Positions 1 through 9,239 of a DNA stretch of 64,000 nt are shown here, one piece after another; the stretch's first letter is position 1; every line of letters begins with the position of its first letter. Made by a program: the position numbers and the translations under genes. The notes under the pieces were generated by a model. It was given only the letters and a program-made list of their open reading frames with translations, searched no databases and was not told the origin of the DNA. This DNA comes from Acidobacteriota bacterium (GTDB lineage Bacteria; Acidobacteriota; Vicinamibacteria; Vicinamibacterales; 2-12-FULL-66-21), in the NCBI GenBank assembly GCA_003222675.1, contig QHWT01000084.1, forward strand, positions 1-64,000. The letters are read 5' to 3'.

Positions 1-158
1 CAGTCCACCTTCGCGCCTGCGGCGCTCCGGTGGACACCCTTCGCGTATCTGGTGGCGTGAGCTCGCGGGACGGCGAGCCTTCGCCTGAGATCGTGCGCGA
101 AGGTTGGCTTGCCACCCGTAGCTCGCTCACGGATGCGGGCGAGCGAAGGGTGGTGGAC
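1..158. repeat. MITE-like intergenic repeat abutting the tRNA
   Basis: This gene-free stretch downstream of tRNA-Ala has imperfect inverted ends: GTCCACCTTCGC at 3-14 and GCGAAGG followed by TGGTGGAC at 143-158. Between them lie further CCTTCGC and GCGAAGG words. The right end overlaps the last eight bases of the tRNA. A similar style of sequence, with alternating CTTCGC, GGCTTCGC and GCGAAG words, occurs at 54830-54960. The classification is an inference and no transposase is present. Confidence 0.45.
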
Positions 159-226
159 CTGACCGGGATCGAACCGGTGACCTCCTGAATGCCATTCAGG
201 CGCGCTCCCAACTGCGCTACAGGCCC
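151..226 (-). tRNA. tRNA-Ala (anticodon GGC)
   Basis: The minus strand folds into a 76-nt tRNA. The acceptor stem GGGCCTG pairs with CAGGTCC, with one G-U pair. The D arm starts TAGCGCAGTTGGGAGCGC, the anticodon stem is CCTGA/TCAGG around the loop ATGGCAT, and the T arm contains GGTTCGATCCC. The anticodon GGC reads GCC alanine codons. The 3' CCA is encoded in the DNA. Confidence 0.95.
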
Positions 227-351
227 ACGGCTTGGGAAGGCGAACCTTGATTGTAACACCAAGGCGCCGGCTTGACGAAAAGGCTCGATACTCGAGAGGG
301 CTGGTGATCGTGCGAGGCGGCGCACAACGGCACCGCCTCGCCATCGATGCC

Positions 352-2079
352 TCACTTCGTAACGGTCGTGGTCGCCGTCGCTGTGTTATTCGCCAGGTCC
401 GGATCCGGAGAACTGGCGCGCACGGTCGCGGTGTTCGTCAGCGTCGCGCCGGCACGCGATGGACTCACGACGATCGTCACTGTCGTCGTCGCGAACACGT
501 TGAGCGTCCCGAGCGCGCACGTGATCCGATTGCCACTGCGGCTGCACGAGCCCTGCGATGGGGTCGCCGACACGAACACCACGTCGGCCGGGAGCTGATC
601 GAATAACGTCACGCTGCGCCCGGCAGACGGACCGAGGTTCCGCGCCGTCACGGTGTAGGTCAGATTCGTGCGGACCGCGACCGGATCGGGCGAATCGTTC
701 TTGGTCACGGCGACATCAGCCGCCGGACCAGTGTCGAGCACGTACACGTCGAACGCGAAAACGCCGATCGGCTGCTCGGGCAGGAGTTCCGCTCGCGTCA
801 GGAGCGACACGATCAGACCATTGGGCGTAATGCCGCTTCCGATGACATCGAAGTGGGACGACGTGGTGTCCGCGGCGAGGCGCTCGGTCGTGTTCGTCGA
901 AAGGTTCCGACGGAACACGTCGAACACGCCGTTGGTGTCGTTCGCGACGAGATTGGAAGCCCGCGAGCTGAACACGACGAAGTTCCCGTCCGCGCTGACG
1001 AGCGGGCTGAAGCTCGAGTCGTTCCCCTGGACGCCCGGGTTCGCCGGGTTGGTGCTGCTGGCCCGGCTTACCAACCGCACGGTGCGGTTCTGGCCATCGA
1101 ACACGAAAGCGTCCTCGACGAACCCGTTCGTGTCGGAGACGCCGAGCGTCGGATCCGCGGAGCTGAACCCGACGAAGCGGCCATCCGGGGTGATCGACGA
1201 GAGAAAACTATTGCCTTCAAACGTCCCGGTGTCTCCCACCGTGCTGATTCCGTCCGTCGTGTGGTTCACGCGATCGCGAACGAAGACGTCGATGCCTTGC
1301 TGATCGCCGGGCCCCGACACGAGATTGTCGGCGGAGCTGTCGAACGCCACGTAGCGGCCGTCGCTACTGATCGCGAGGTTGTTCGCCTGGCCGGCGGCGA
1401 GGACGCCGTTAGAATCCACATCGACGCGTTCGATGGTTTGGGCCTGACGATCGAACGCGTAAACGTGTGTCGTGAAATTCGGGTTGCCGTCGCTGACGAG
1501 CGTCGCAGAGGACGATCGAAAGGCAACGACCTGCCCGTTGGCACTGATCACCGGGTCGTCTCCGCTGGCCGGCGTGCCATCGAGGCCCCGGCTGACGAGT
1601 TCCGTCGTGCCGGTGAGTCGATCGCGGACGAAAACGTCGGGATTGGTGTTCACGTCACCCCTCGCAAAATTCGATGCTTGTGATGCGAACACGACGAAAC
1701 GGCCGTCGTCGCTGATACCGGCGCCAGCCGGCGCTCCCAGCCCGCTGTGACCGTCGCCCTGACGTCCTTTCGAACTCAGGCTCACGAGCTCCGTGGTCCC
1801 CATCAGCCGATCGCGAACGAAGACGTCTGCGACCTGATTTATATCGCCCGGTACGAGATTGTCCGCGAGCGACATGAACGCGACGAAGCGACCGTCGGGA
1901 GTGAGGGACGCGCGATCGTTGCTCGGACTTGTCAAAAAGGACGTGCCACTGTCGTTGTTCCCCTGAACACCCGCGCTGCTGACACTGATCAGCTCCAAAA
2001 CCGCAGACGGTGACTGAGCAGGTACCAAGGTACTCGCCGCGAGGAGGGCCCCCACCAGGGTGAGAATTCTGACTCGCAT
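352..2079 (-). CDS. Exported TolB/WD40-like propeller protein with C-terminal DUF11
   Basis: A 575-aa secreted protein of unknown role. It begins with a signal peptide (MRVRILTLVGALLAASTLVPAQ). Repeated blades follow with the recurring motif PDGRFVAF or DGRFVVF and DVFVRD, typical of TolB/WD40-like beta-propeller repeats, over residues of about 35-450. The last 110 residues match the DUF11 'conserved repeat' domain (LTYTVTARNLGPSAG, then NTATVRASSPDPDLANNTA), usually a cell-surface Ig-like module. A strong Shine-Dalgarno TAGGAGGA precedes the ATG. It lies downstream of another exported propeller protein on the same strand, so the two may act together on the cell surface. Confidence 0.85.
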   Translation of the reverse strand: MRVRILTLVGALLAASTLVPAQSPSAVLELISVSSAGVQGNNDSGTSFLTSPSNDRASLTPDGRFVAFMSLADNLVPGDINQVADVFVRDRLMGTTELVSLSSKGRQGDGHSGLGAPAGAGISDDGRFVVFASQASNFARGDVNTNPDVFVRDRLTGTTELVSRGLDGTPASGDDPVISANGQVVAFRSSSATLVSDGNPNFTTHVYAFDRQAQTIERVDVDSNGVLAAGQANNLAISSDGRYVAFDSSADNLVSGPGDQQGIDVFVRDRVNHTTDGISTVGDTGTFEGNSFLSSITPDGRFVGFSSADPTLGVSDTNGFVEDAFVFDGQNRTVRLVSRASSTNPANPGVQGNDSSFSPLVSADGNFVVFSSRASNLVANDTNGVFDVFRRNLSTNTTERLAADTTSSHFDVIGSGITPNGLIVSLLTRAELLPEQPIGVFAFDVYVLDTGPAADVAVTKNDSPDPVAVRTNLTYTVTARNLGPSAGRSVTLFDQLPADVVFVSATPSQGSCSRSGNRITCALGTLNVFATTTVTIVVSPSRAGATLTNTATVRASSPDPDLANNTATATTTVTK

Positions 2080-2376
2080 GTATCCTCCTAATTGGATCGC
2101 AGGGGCCTCGAGTTTGAAACTGTGCCGGACCGCACTTCACGATCGACGCCGCATTGCGCGGCGTGAAAGATCTGAGGAAGTCACCTAAGAGGAAGACAAG
2201 TTTCGTCGCGCCACGTAAGTGCGCGACGAGGCCCGTAAAACGTCAGACAGCCTGCTCAGCGCTCGGGTAAAAGCCCGATTTTGCGAGAGATCGTGTCCGG
2301 AGGCAGGTGCCCAGGCAGGTCAAACGCCCGACGCCATTCCGACGCGTCGGCCGGCGAAACCATTCCTCCTGGAATG
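2080..2376. other. Intergenic region between two exported-protein genes
   Basis: This 297-bp stretch holds the ribosome-binding site (complement of CCTCCTA at 2084-2090) and presumably the promoter of the downstream minus-strand gene. It contains a GC hairpin candidate, CGCCGCATTGCGCGGCG near 2148-2164. No gene, tRNA or clear regulatory motif was seen. Confidence 0.4.
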
Positions 2377-5300
2377 TCACTGCACGTTCGCGGTCACGGA
2401 TGCAGTGCCGTTCAGCGTGAAGCTGCAGGTCTTCGTCTTGGTTCCGTTGCTCGAACATGCACCGGACCAGATCGCATCGCGGCCATTTGAGACCGACAGC
2501 GTGATCGAGGTTCCCGTCGAGAACGACGCCGACGCGGTGCTTCCGACGGCGACGTTGATACCGGCGGGACTCGACGTCACCCGTTCGCCGCTGCGGCCCT
2601 TGGCGGTAACCGTCAGCGTGACGGCTTGTCCTGGCGGCGGTGGCTGCGGTGTAACGGTCAGCGTTGCGGTCTTCGTGGTGCCTCCGAACGCGCCGGTGAT
2701 CGTCACGAGCGTGGAGGCGCCCACGGCGGTGGTCGTGACGCTGAAGTTCGCGCTCGTCGCGCCCGCGGCGACAGTGACGCTGGCCGGCAGGCTCGCGACC
2801 GCCCGGTTGTTGCTCGACAGCGTCACGACTGCGCCGCCTGCCGGCGCGGCGCCCGTCAACGTCGCCGTCCCTTGTGACGCGCTGCCGCCGGTCACGCTCG
2901 TCGGATTGAGCGCGATGCTCGACAGCGAGGGTCCACCCGGCGGCGGTGGCGGAGCATTGGACGGCGTCACCGTGAGCGATGTGCTCGCGCTCAGACGAAG
3001 GAGGCCGCTGATTGTGGCAGTCGTGGTGGCGGTTACTGACGCGGTCGTAATCGGGAACGTGGCAGTCGCTGCGCCGGCGGGCACCGTCACGCTTGCTGGC
3101 ACGCTCGCTGCGGCGTTCGAGCTGAACAACTGAACGACGGCGCCGCTCGATGGCGCCGCGCTCTGCAGTGTGACGGTCCCCATAGACGATGTGCCACTGT
3201 TCACAGTCGCTGGCGAAACCGTCACGTCGATGAGCGGCGGCGTCGCCGCGGCTGGTGGATTCACCGTCAGCCCGAGACTCGCAGCGCTTGCGCCGTATGC
3301 AGCCGTCAGCGATACCGGCGTGGACGAGGTAACTGCCTTGCTCGTGACGAAGGCGAACGACGCCGTCGTCGATCCGGTGAACACCGTCACGTTCTTCGGC
3401 AGCGACGCGAACAACTCCGGATGATTGGTCGACAGCGTCACGAGCAGCGGCGCCGGTGCGGCCGCTCCAAGAGCAACCGTTGCGACGCCCCCTTCGCCAC
3501 CGCGTAACGTCGTGACGTTCGCTCCAACCGACGACACCGTGACGCCCGTGACGGCACCGACGGTCAGCACGCCGCTGAGCGCTGTCGAATCGAAGTATGC
3601 CGTGAGCGTCACGTTGCGCGTCGTCGGGACACCACGCGTAAAGATGCGGAATGTGTGCTGCGTCGAGCCTGCGACGACGTAATCGTCGCCCGGAAAGAGC
3701 GCCGCGACGTCAGGATCGCTGCTCGAAAATCGCACGACCGCATCCGGCAGCGCGGGCCATGTGCCGACCGGGATCGGACCGCTGAATGTGAGGGTGCCTC
3801 CCGAATTGTTGCCGCCGGTCACGGCGCCCGGCGAGATCGTCATCGATGTGAGCTTCGGCAGATGATTCAGCGGGCGCACATAGAAGGGGCGATTCCATGT
3901 CGTGCCTCCGCTTCTCGCGAACAGCAGAACGTCCATTTCTGTCGTGACGGCAGATGTCGTGACGGAGAAGGTCGCGCTGCGCGATCCGGCGGGCACCGTG
4001 ACGCTGGCCGGAACGCTCGCGACCGCCGGGTGCGTGCTGGCAAGCGCGACGACCGTGCCGCCCGCCGGCGCGGCCTGATTGAGCGTGACCATGCCCGTGG
4101 CCGAAGTGCCGCCGGTCACGATGCCCGGCAGAACAGTGACGTCCATCGGCGCCGGACCGCCGGCATCAGCGGGCGCCACGCTGATCGTTCCCGTTGCGCC
4201 AACGCCGTTGATGGTCGCGACGAGGCTGACGCCCATCACATCCGAGACGGCACTCGTTGCGATCGGGAACGATGCGGAGAGTGCGCCTGCCGGAACGTTC
4301 ACGAGATCCGGAATGCTGACGGGCACCGGCAGTGTGCGGGTGCGGTCGAGCCCTTGCGATCGATCGTGGTAGGCAGTCAACTTCGCGACGAGGCCGCCTG
4401 CCGGTGCCGGATCGTAGAGCTGAAGCATGCCTGTCGCCTGGGCACCGCCCGTGACGGTCGGGGAGTCGACATCGATCGAAGAGATCGTGGGTTGTCCCGT
4501 CGAGGGACTCACGGTGAAGGTGCGCACGGTCGACCAGGCGCTCAGATTCCCCGCGTTGTCGACGGTGCGGACGCGCCAGAAATACGTGATCTGGGCGAGT
4601 CCTCCGCTCGAGCCGACGCTTGGCGGAATGATGGCGGTCGTCGCCGGGATCGCGCCGCGGAAGAGGATGAAGTCCTTCGGGAAATCAGAACGATTGGATA
4701 TCTGAAACTCGTAGGCATGGACGCCGGACACATCGGTCACGCCGTTCCAGTCCAGACGACCGATGAGTCCGTTGTGAAAGACCGCACCATCTGCGGGACT
4801 CGCCAGCGTCGGTGGATCCGCCGTGAGATCGCCGCTCGCGTCCGGATCGAGCGCGACTCTCATGACGAATCCTTCATTCGATGCGCCGCCGCCGATCGCA
4901 TTGCTCGATGTGCGATCGACCGTACCCGCCGTAATCGGAAAGTCATTCGAGGTGGTCTGGCCGCTGACGATCACGGTGTTCGCCGCGACATACGCGACCT
5001 GCGGCACCGTTTGAATGTTGTCCGACACGCCGCCGCTGCCGCCGAAAAACGACTGATATGCGTATTGCGTCGCGCTGGCATCCAGCCGACTGATGAATCC
5101 GGCGCCCGGCGCCCCCGATCCATCAGCGGTACGATCGACCGCGCCGCGGGTCGTGACCATGTCCCACGCCGCCGACGGACCGACGACGATCGGCTCGCCA
5201 GCGCTGGTGACGGTCAGTCCGGTGATGCGATCGGCGTGGTGATACGTCGACCACACGAGCGATCCGCCGCCGGCTGCGGGAAAGCGAAAGCGGGTGATGA

Positions 5301-6963
5301 TGCCCGCTTCGACGTCGGGAAAAAGTTGTGAGAAGGGCGGATTGGTCGGACGGACGACGCCTGCGGTGACAGGGTAGTTGTTCGACCAGCTTCGGCCCGC
5401 GAAGGTGACCAGTTCAGGGTTGGTCGGATCGATGGCTGCGACCCAGAGATTGTCCTGGCTGGCGCCGCCGATGAGCGTGGCGTATTTGAGATCCCCGGCG
5501 CCGGCGCCGTCGAGTTTCAGACGGGCGATAGCCGCGTCCTGCGATCCGTTCCAGGTCCGATCGAACGCACCGGCCGTGGTCACGAACACCTGAACGTTGT
5601 TGCCAGTCACCCAACCGCACACGGTCACGAACCCGTTCGAATCCACGACGAGATCTTCGAGCACGTCGCTCTGCGGTCCGCCGAGAAACGTGCCGTAGGT
5701 CAGCGCCGTTCCGTCGGGCGTGAGGCGCGCGATGAACATGTCGCCATCCGCGCCGCCATCAGCCGGAGCATTCGGTGTGTTGTACGACGGATCGAAGGCC
5801 GTCGGCGTCGTCGGAAAGTCCGGCGACGCCGTCGTGCCGCCGACGATGATGTTGCCGGCGGGATCATACGCGACGGCGCTCGCATCGTCTTCGCCGGATC
5901 CGCCAAGCAACGTCGAAAAGATCAGACCGCCGGTGGGATTGAGGCGAACCACGAATGCATCCTTGTTCAGACCGACGCGGTCGAACGCAGATGCGGTCGT
6001 CGGAAAGTCCGGCGAGAAGGTCTGTCCCACGAGAACCGCGTTGCCCGCGGCATCCACCGTCAGCCCTCGCCGCACGATCTGCGCGTGCCATCCACCGATG
6101 AACGTCGCGTATTTGAGGACGGAGCCGGCCGGGTTGAGTCGTACCACGAACGCGGGAGTCTGAATACCGGGCGCAAACGAGTCACCGGTCCCGTCGCGCG
6201 CGACGACTGCGGGCCCGATGAAGTCGGCGCCCGCACCGCCGAGAAACGTCGACCACTCGATTCCGGGATCGATCACCAGAGGCAGCGCCCGATCGTAGCG
6301 GTCGACTTCGAAGCCGTATCGTTGTCGGTCGATCTTTCGGAAACGGCTTGGCACGTCGCGTCGACGCCCGTCCGGCAACTCTACCCAGCTTCGCGGCGGC
6401 GACTGTCGAAGCGGAGCGATCGATGTGTCGAGAACGAGGGAACCGTCTCGGTCGATGTGGAGATCTGACGTGCCGTCGGCGCGCATGATTATCCGGTCGA
6501 GGTCCGCGCCGGGAGCAAGTCGCAGTTCGTACTCGAGGTGTCCGCCTCGATCCTGCAGCATCGCATCGACGTGGTTGTAGAGATCGTGAAAGGAGACGCC
6601 GCCGTATGCCGGCACGGTCGAGCGCCATCGGGCCGGATCGCCGCCAAGATAAAAGTTGTAGTAGGTGGGCTGTTTGCCTTCTCCCGCGACCGTGACATTG
6701 TCGAATGCGCCTTCGAACGTCAGCGAGACAGCCGCGTCCGGTCGTGCATCCGTTCGCAGCGTCAGGGTACGTTGCTCGACCCCGGCGGTAACGGTGCCGA
6801 TTCGTGACATGAAGCGGATGTGGTCATTCCACTGGCCACGGTTCTCGATGAAGGTAATAGGGCTTCCGACCTCGCTTGGCGCCACACGCGCACGAGAGTC
6901 GATGTCGATCGTGGTGAACAGGACGATGGCAATGAGCACACAATGCGACGAGGTGCGACGCAT
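2377..6963 (-). CDS. Large exported SBBP-repeat protein with Ig-like/FN3 modules
   Basis: A 1528-aa secreted protein. An N-terminal signal segment is followed by the ENRGQWN motif typical of the DUF7948 domain that precedes SBBP repeats (residues about 38-230). Seven or so SBBP beta-propeller blades follow (motif YATFIGG...D, AVDAAGNAVLVGQT) to about residue 690, then an FN3-like domain (GLIGRLDWNGVTDVSGVHAYEF). A long series of bacterial Ig-like repeats runs from about 830 to 1440 (recurring VTGG..A.G.VTL..AAPAGG..V.LSS). The C-terminus resembles an InlB-B type repeat ending in a cysteine pair. The Shine-Dalgarno AGGAGG is well placed. Its likely role is a surface or adhesin-like structure; the substrate is unknown. 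Confidence 0.85.
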   Translation of the reverse strand: MRRTSSHCVLIAIVLFTTIDIDSRARVAPSEVGSPITFIENRGQWNDHIRFMSRIGTVTAGVEQRTLTLRTDARPDAAVSLTFEGAFDNVTVAGEGKQPTYYNFYLGGDPARWRSTVPAYGGVSFHDLYNHVDAMLQDRGGHLEYELRLAPGADLDRIIMRADGTSDLHIDRDGSLVLDTSIAPLRQSPPRSWVELPDGRRRDVPSRFRKIDRQRYGFEVDRYDRALPLVIDPGIEWSTFLGGAGADFIGPAVVARDGTGDSFAPGIQTPAFVVRLNPAGSVLKYATFIGGWHAQIVRRGLTVDAAGNAVLVGQTFSPDFPTTASAFDRVGLNKDAFVVRLNPTGGLIFSTLLGGSGEDDASAVAYDPAGNIIVGGTTASPDFPTTPTAFDPSYNTPNAPADGGADGDMFIARLTPDGTALTYGTFLGGPQSDVLEDLVVDSNGFVTVCGWVTGNNVQVFVTTAGAFDRTWNGSQDAAIARLKLDGAGAGDLKYATLIGGASQDNLWVAAIDPTNPELVTFAGRSWSNNYPVTAGVVRPTNPPFSQLFPDVEAGIITRFRFPAAGGGSLVWSTYHHADRITGLTVTSAGEPIVVGPSAAWDMVTTRGAVDRTADGSGAPGAGFISRLDASATQYAYQSFFGGSGGVSDNIQTVPQVAYVAANTVIVSGQTTSNDFPITAGTVDRTSSNAIGGGASNEGFVMRVALDPDASGDLTADPPTLASPADGAVFHNGLIGRLDWNGVTDVSGVHAYEFQISNRSDFPKDFILFRGAIPATTAIIPPSVGSSGGLAQITYFWRVRTVDNAGNLSAWSTVRTFTVSPSTGQPTISSIDVDSPTVTGGAQATGMLQLYDPAPAGGLVAKLTAYHDRSQGLDRTRTLPVPVSIPDLVNVPAGALSASFPIATSAVSDVMGVSLVATINGVGATGTISVAPADAGGPAPMDVTVLPGIVTGGTSATGMVTLNQAAPAGGTVVALASTHPAVASVPASVTVPAGSRSATFSVTTSAVTTEMDVLLFARSGGTTWNRPFYVRPLNHLPKLTSMTISPGAVTGGNNSGGTLTFSGPIPVGTWPALPDAVVRFSSSDPDVAALFPGDDYVVAGSTQHTFRIFTRGVPTTRNVTLTAYFDSTALSGVLTVGAVTGVTVSSVGANVTTLRGGEGGVATVALGAAAPAPLLVTLSTNHPELFASLPKNVTVFTGSTTASFAFVTSKAVTSSTPVSLTAAYGASAASLGLTVNPPAAATPPLIDVTVSPATVNSGTSSMGTVTLQSAAPSSGAVVQLFSSNAAASVPASVTVPAGAATATFPITTASVTATTTATISGLLRLSASTSLTVTPSNAPPPPPGGPSLSSIALNPTSVTGGSASQGTATLTGAAPAGGAVVTLSSNNRAVASLPASVTVAAGATSANFSVTTTAVGASTLVTITGAFGGTTKTATLTVTPQPPPPGQAVTLTVTAKGRSGERVTSSPAGINVAVGSTASASFSTGTSITLSVSNGRDAIWSGACSSNGTKTKTCSFTLNGTASVTANVQ

Positions 6964-7226
6964 GGCGACCTCCTGCAGGAAGTCGCATGCGCCCGCAAGT
7001 CGAATGCCGCTATCGCACGTCGGATTCTTGCGGAGAGCACGCGTCGGCGACTTGAATTGACTGTCGCGACGCTTCTCGCATTACGTAAGGATTACGCACT
7101 GCAGCCGCCGCGTCGCCCGGCAACAGCCCTGCTCGGCGCCCGAGCTCAGGGTCCCCATTAGATCGACCTCTGTTGCTCATCGGGAGAAACGGGTACCATT
7201 GGCCTCCCAACGAGGTGAGGCGATCT
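6964..7226. other. Divergent intergenic region
   Basis: These 263 bp separate the minus-strand SBBP gene from the plus-strand ABC transporter and must hold both promoters. A Shine-Dalgarno GAGGTGAGG at 7212-7220 serves the ABC ATPase. GC-rich inverted segments at 7100-7150 could form stems. I compared them with GEMM (c-di-GMP) riboswitches without a convincing match. Confidence 0.4.
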
Positions 7227-8018
7227 GTGTCCATGATCCGTGTTGAGCATCTGGTCAAGTCCTTCGGCGACGTGAAAGCGGTCGACGACGTGTCGTTCGA
7301 GATCGCCGCCGGCGAGATCTTCGCGTTTCTCGGCCCGAATGGCGCCGGCAAAACGACGACCATCCAGATGCTCACGACACTCATCAGGCCCACGAGCGGA
7401 TCGATGCTGCTGGATGGCCTCGATCCCGGGACGCACCCGCATGACGTGCGGCGCCGCTTCGGCATCGTCTTTCAGGATCCGAGCCTGGACTCGGAGCTGA
7501 CGGCGTACGAGAATATGGAGCTGCACGGCGTGCTGTACCATGTGCCGCGGCGCACCCGCGTGGAGCGCACTCAGCAGCTGCTCACGCTGTTCGAGCTGTG
7601 GGATCGCCGTCAGACGTTGGTGAAGCAGTTCTCCGGCGGCATGAAGCGGCGCCTCGAAATTGCGCGCGGGCTGCTGCACACACCCAAGATTCTCTTCCTC
7701 GACGAGCCCACGCTGGGCCTCGATCCGCAGAGCCGCAATCAGCTCTGGACGCATGTGAAGCATCTGAACGCCACCGAACAGGTGACCGTATTCCTGACCA
7801 CCCACTACATGGACGAAGCGGATCGCGTGGCACACCGCATCGCGATCATCGATCACGGCCGCATCGTCGCGCAGGGCAGCGCGCAGGCGTTGAAGGAACA
7901 GACCGGGACCGATTCGCTGGAGCTCGCGTTCCTCGCGCTCACAGGAAACACAATTCGCGATGAACGCGCCGACGCTGCGGACCAGATGCGGCAGGTCGCG
8001 AAGATGTGGAGGCGGTGA
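7227..8018 (+). CDS. ABC transporter ATP-binding protein (DrrA-like)
   Basis: A 263-aa cytoplasmic ATPase of an ABC-2 type exporter. Walker [11 protein letters not shown]-loop VFQDPSLD, signature FSGGMKRR, Walker B ILFLDEPT and the switch histidine in [11 protein letters not shown] are all intact. The family matches daunorubicin-resistance-type ATPases, which drive export of drugs, lipids or polysaccharides. The GTG at 7227 is favoured because the Shine-Dalgarno GAGGTGAGG ends 6 nt before it; ATG 7233 is the alternative. The permease follows immediately, and its Shine-Dalgarno GGAGG lies inside this gene's end, so the pair is translationally coupled. Confidence 0.93.
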   Translation: MSMIRVEHLVKSFGDVKAVDDVSFEIAAGEIFAFLGPNGAGKTTTIQMLTTLIRPTSGSMLLDGLDPGTHPHDVRRRFGIVFQDPSLDSELTAYENMELHGVLYHVPRRTRVERTQQLLTLFELWDRRQTLVKQFSGGMKRRLEIARGLLHTPKILFLDEPTLGLDPQSRNQLWTHVKHLNATEQVTVFLTTHYMDEADRVAHRIAIIDHGRIVAQGSAQALKEQTGTDSLELAFLALTGNTIRDERADAADQMRQVAKMWRR

Positions 8019-8020
8019 CC

Positions 8021-8767
8021 GTGAGCGCCATTTACATTCTCTGGCTTCGGGAGCTCAAGCGATACTCGCGCTCGCGCGCACAGATCTTCGCGTCGCTCGG
8101 TTCGCCGCTGCTCTATCTGATCGCGTTCGGGTTCGGGCTCGGCCCGGTGTTTCAGAAGGCCGGCCAGGGCAGCTACCTGCAATTCGTCGCGCCGGGCGTC
8201 ATCGGCATGTCGGTCCTGTTCGCGTCGATCTTTTCGGGGATTGGCCTGTTGTGGGATCGCCAGTTCGGCTTCCTCAAGGAGACGCTCGTCGCACCCGTTC
8301 CGCGCCTGCACATCATGATCGGGCGAACGTTCGGCGGCGCGACGACGGCGATCCTGCAGGGCCTCCTGGTGCTGATCGTCTGCCTCTTTGCCGGTTTCCG
8401 GCCGGCGCACATCGCGACGCTGCCGCTCGTGGCGTTGTTCATGGTTCTCATCAGCGTCGTGTTCGCCGCGCTCGGCACCGCGATCGGCTCGCAGCTGCAG
8501 AACATGCAGGGCTTCCAGCTGATCATGAACTTTCTCGTCATGCCGATCTTCTTTCTGTCGGGCGCCCTGTTCCCGCTGACGGGGCTGCCGAAGGCGCTGG
8601 CAGTGGCCACGCGGATCGATCCGCTCACCTACGGCATCGACGGGCTGCGCGGCGCGTTCATCGAGACGGCGCACTTCAGCATGGCCACCGACATCGCGGT
8701 GCTCGCCGTCACTGCGTGCGTGTTTCTGATGCTCGGCGCTCGCGCCTTCGCGAAGATTCAGATTTGA
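8021..8767 (+). CDS. ABC-2 type transporter permease
   Basis: A 248-aa integral membrane protein with about six hydrophobic segments, of the ABC2_membrane/DrrB type, including the conserved region FLVMPIFFLSGALFPL near the C-terminus. It forms the channel for the ATPase encoded directly upstream. The GTG at 8021 is chosen because GGAGG at 8008-8012 lies 8 nt upstream; an in-frame ATG at 8006 is possible. Its stop codon overlaps the TTG start of the next gene (TTGA). Confidence 0.92.
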   Translation: MSAIYILWLRELKRYSRSRAQIFASLGSPLLYLIAFGFGLGPVFQKAGQGSYLQFVAPGVIGMSVLFASIFSGIGLLWDRQFGFLKETLVAPVPRLHIMIGRTFGGATTAILQGLLVLIVCLFAGFRPAHIATLPLVALFMVLISVVFAALGTAIGSQLQNMQGFQLIMNFLVMPIFFLSGALFPLTGLPKALAVATRIDPLTYGIDGLRGAFIETAHFSMATDIAVLAVTACVFLMLGARAFAKIQI

Positions 8768-9183
8768 GCAGCCGGCACTCTTCTTTGCCGAGGCTGATCA
8801 GGCAGCGTTCCAGCCTTCACGGCTTTGGCGTCTTCGCCGCCGAATCGATCAACAAGAACAGGCGGCTCATCGACTACGCCGGAGAGCTCGTGCGCAACTC
8901 GGAAACCGCCGGGCGCGAGGCGCGGTACCTGGAGGAAGGCTGCATCTGGGTCTTTCGCGTGAATCGCGCCTGGAGCCGCGATGCCGGCGTCGGCGGCAAC
9001 ATCGCACGTTTCATCAATCACTCCTGCACGCCGAACTGCTGGTTCGAGATCGTCGACAAGACGATCTGGATTCGCGCGTCCAGGTTGATTTGTAGAGGCG
9101 AGGAACTGACCTACGATTACGCCACCGTCGGAGATCACACGATCGCGTGCCGATGCCGTCCCGGCTGTACGACAATGCTGTGA
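8764..9183 (+). CDS. Small SET-domain protein (putative lysine methyltransferase)
   Basis: A 139-aa protein consisting almost only of a SET domain. It has the N-terminal SET-I entry HGFGVFAAESI, the S-adenosylmethionine-binding and pseudoknot motifs INHSCTPNCWFEI and EELTYDYA, and a post-SET cysteine cluster CRCRPGC. Family members methylate lysine in proteins, and bacterial targets are rarely known. The start is inferred as TTG 8764, overlapping the permease stop (TTGA); no ATG or GTG lies nearby in frame. The coupling to an ABC exporter is unusual. The family call is firm, the start less so. Confidence 0.85.
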   Translation: MSSRHSSLPRLIRQRSSLHGFGVFAAESINKNRRLIDYAGELVRNSETAGREARYLEEGCIWVFRVNRAWSRDAGVGGNIARFINHSCTPNCWFEIVDKTIWIRASRLICRGEELTYDYATVGDHTIACRCRPGCTTML

Positions 9184-9239
9184 ACCTGATCGCCGAGCGC
9201 CGGCTGCGGGATTCGCGGCGCGAACAGTCTCGGGGAGGG

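Noticed and set aside
3655-5331. 558-codon plus-strand frame opposite the SBBP protein gene
   Set aside because: Arginine- and aspartate-rich translation without domain content. It is the antisense shadow of a GC-rich coding region whose own product has clear propeller and Ig-like repeats.
7080-7150. GEMM-like c-di-GMP riboswitch upstream of the SBBP gene
   Set aside because: GC-rich stems are present, but the conserved core and tetraloop-receptor pattern could not be found on either strand.
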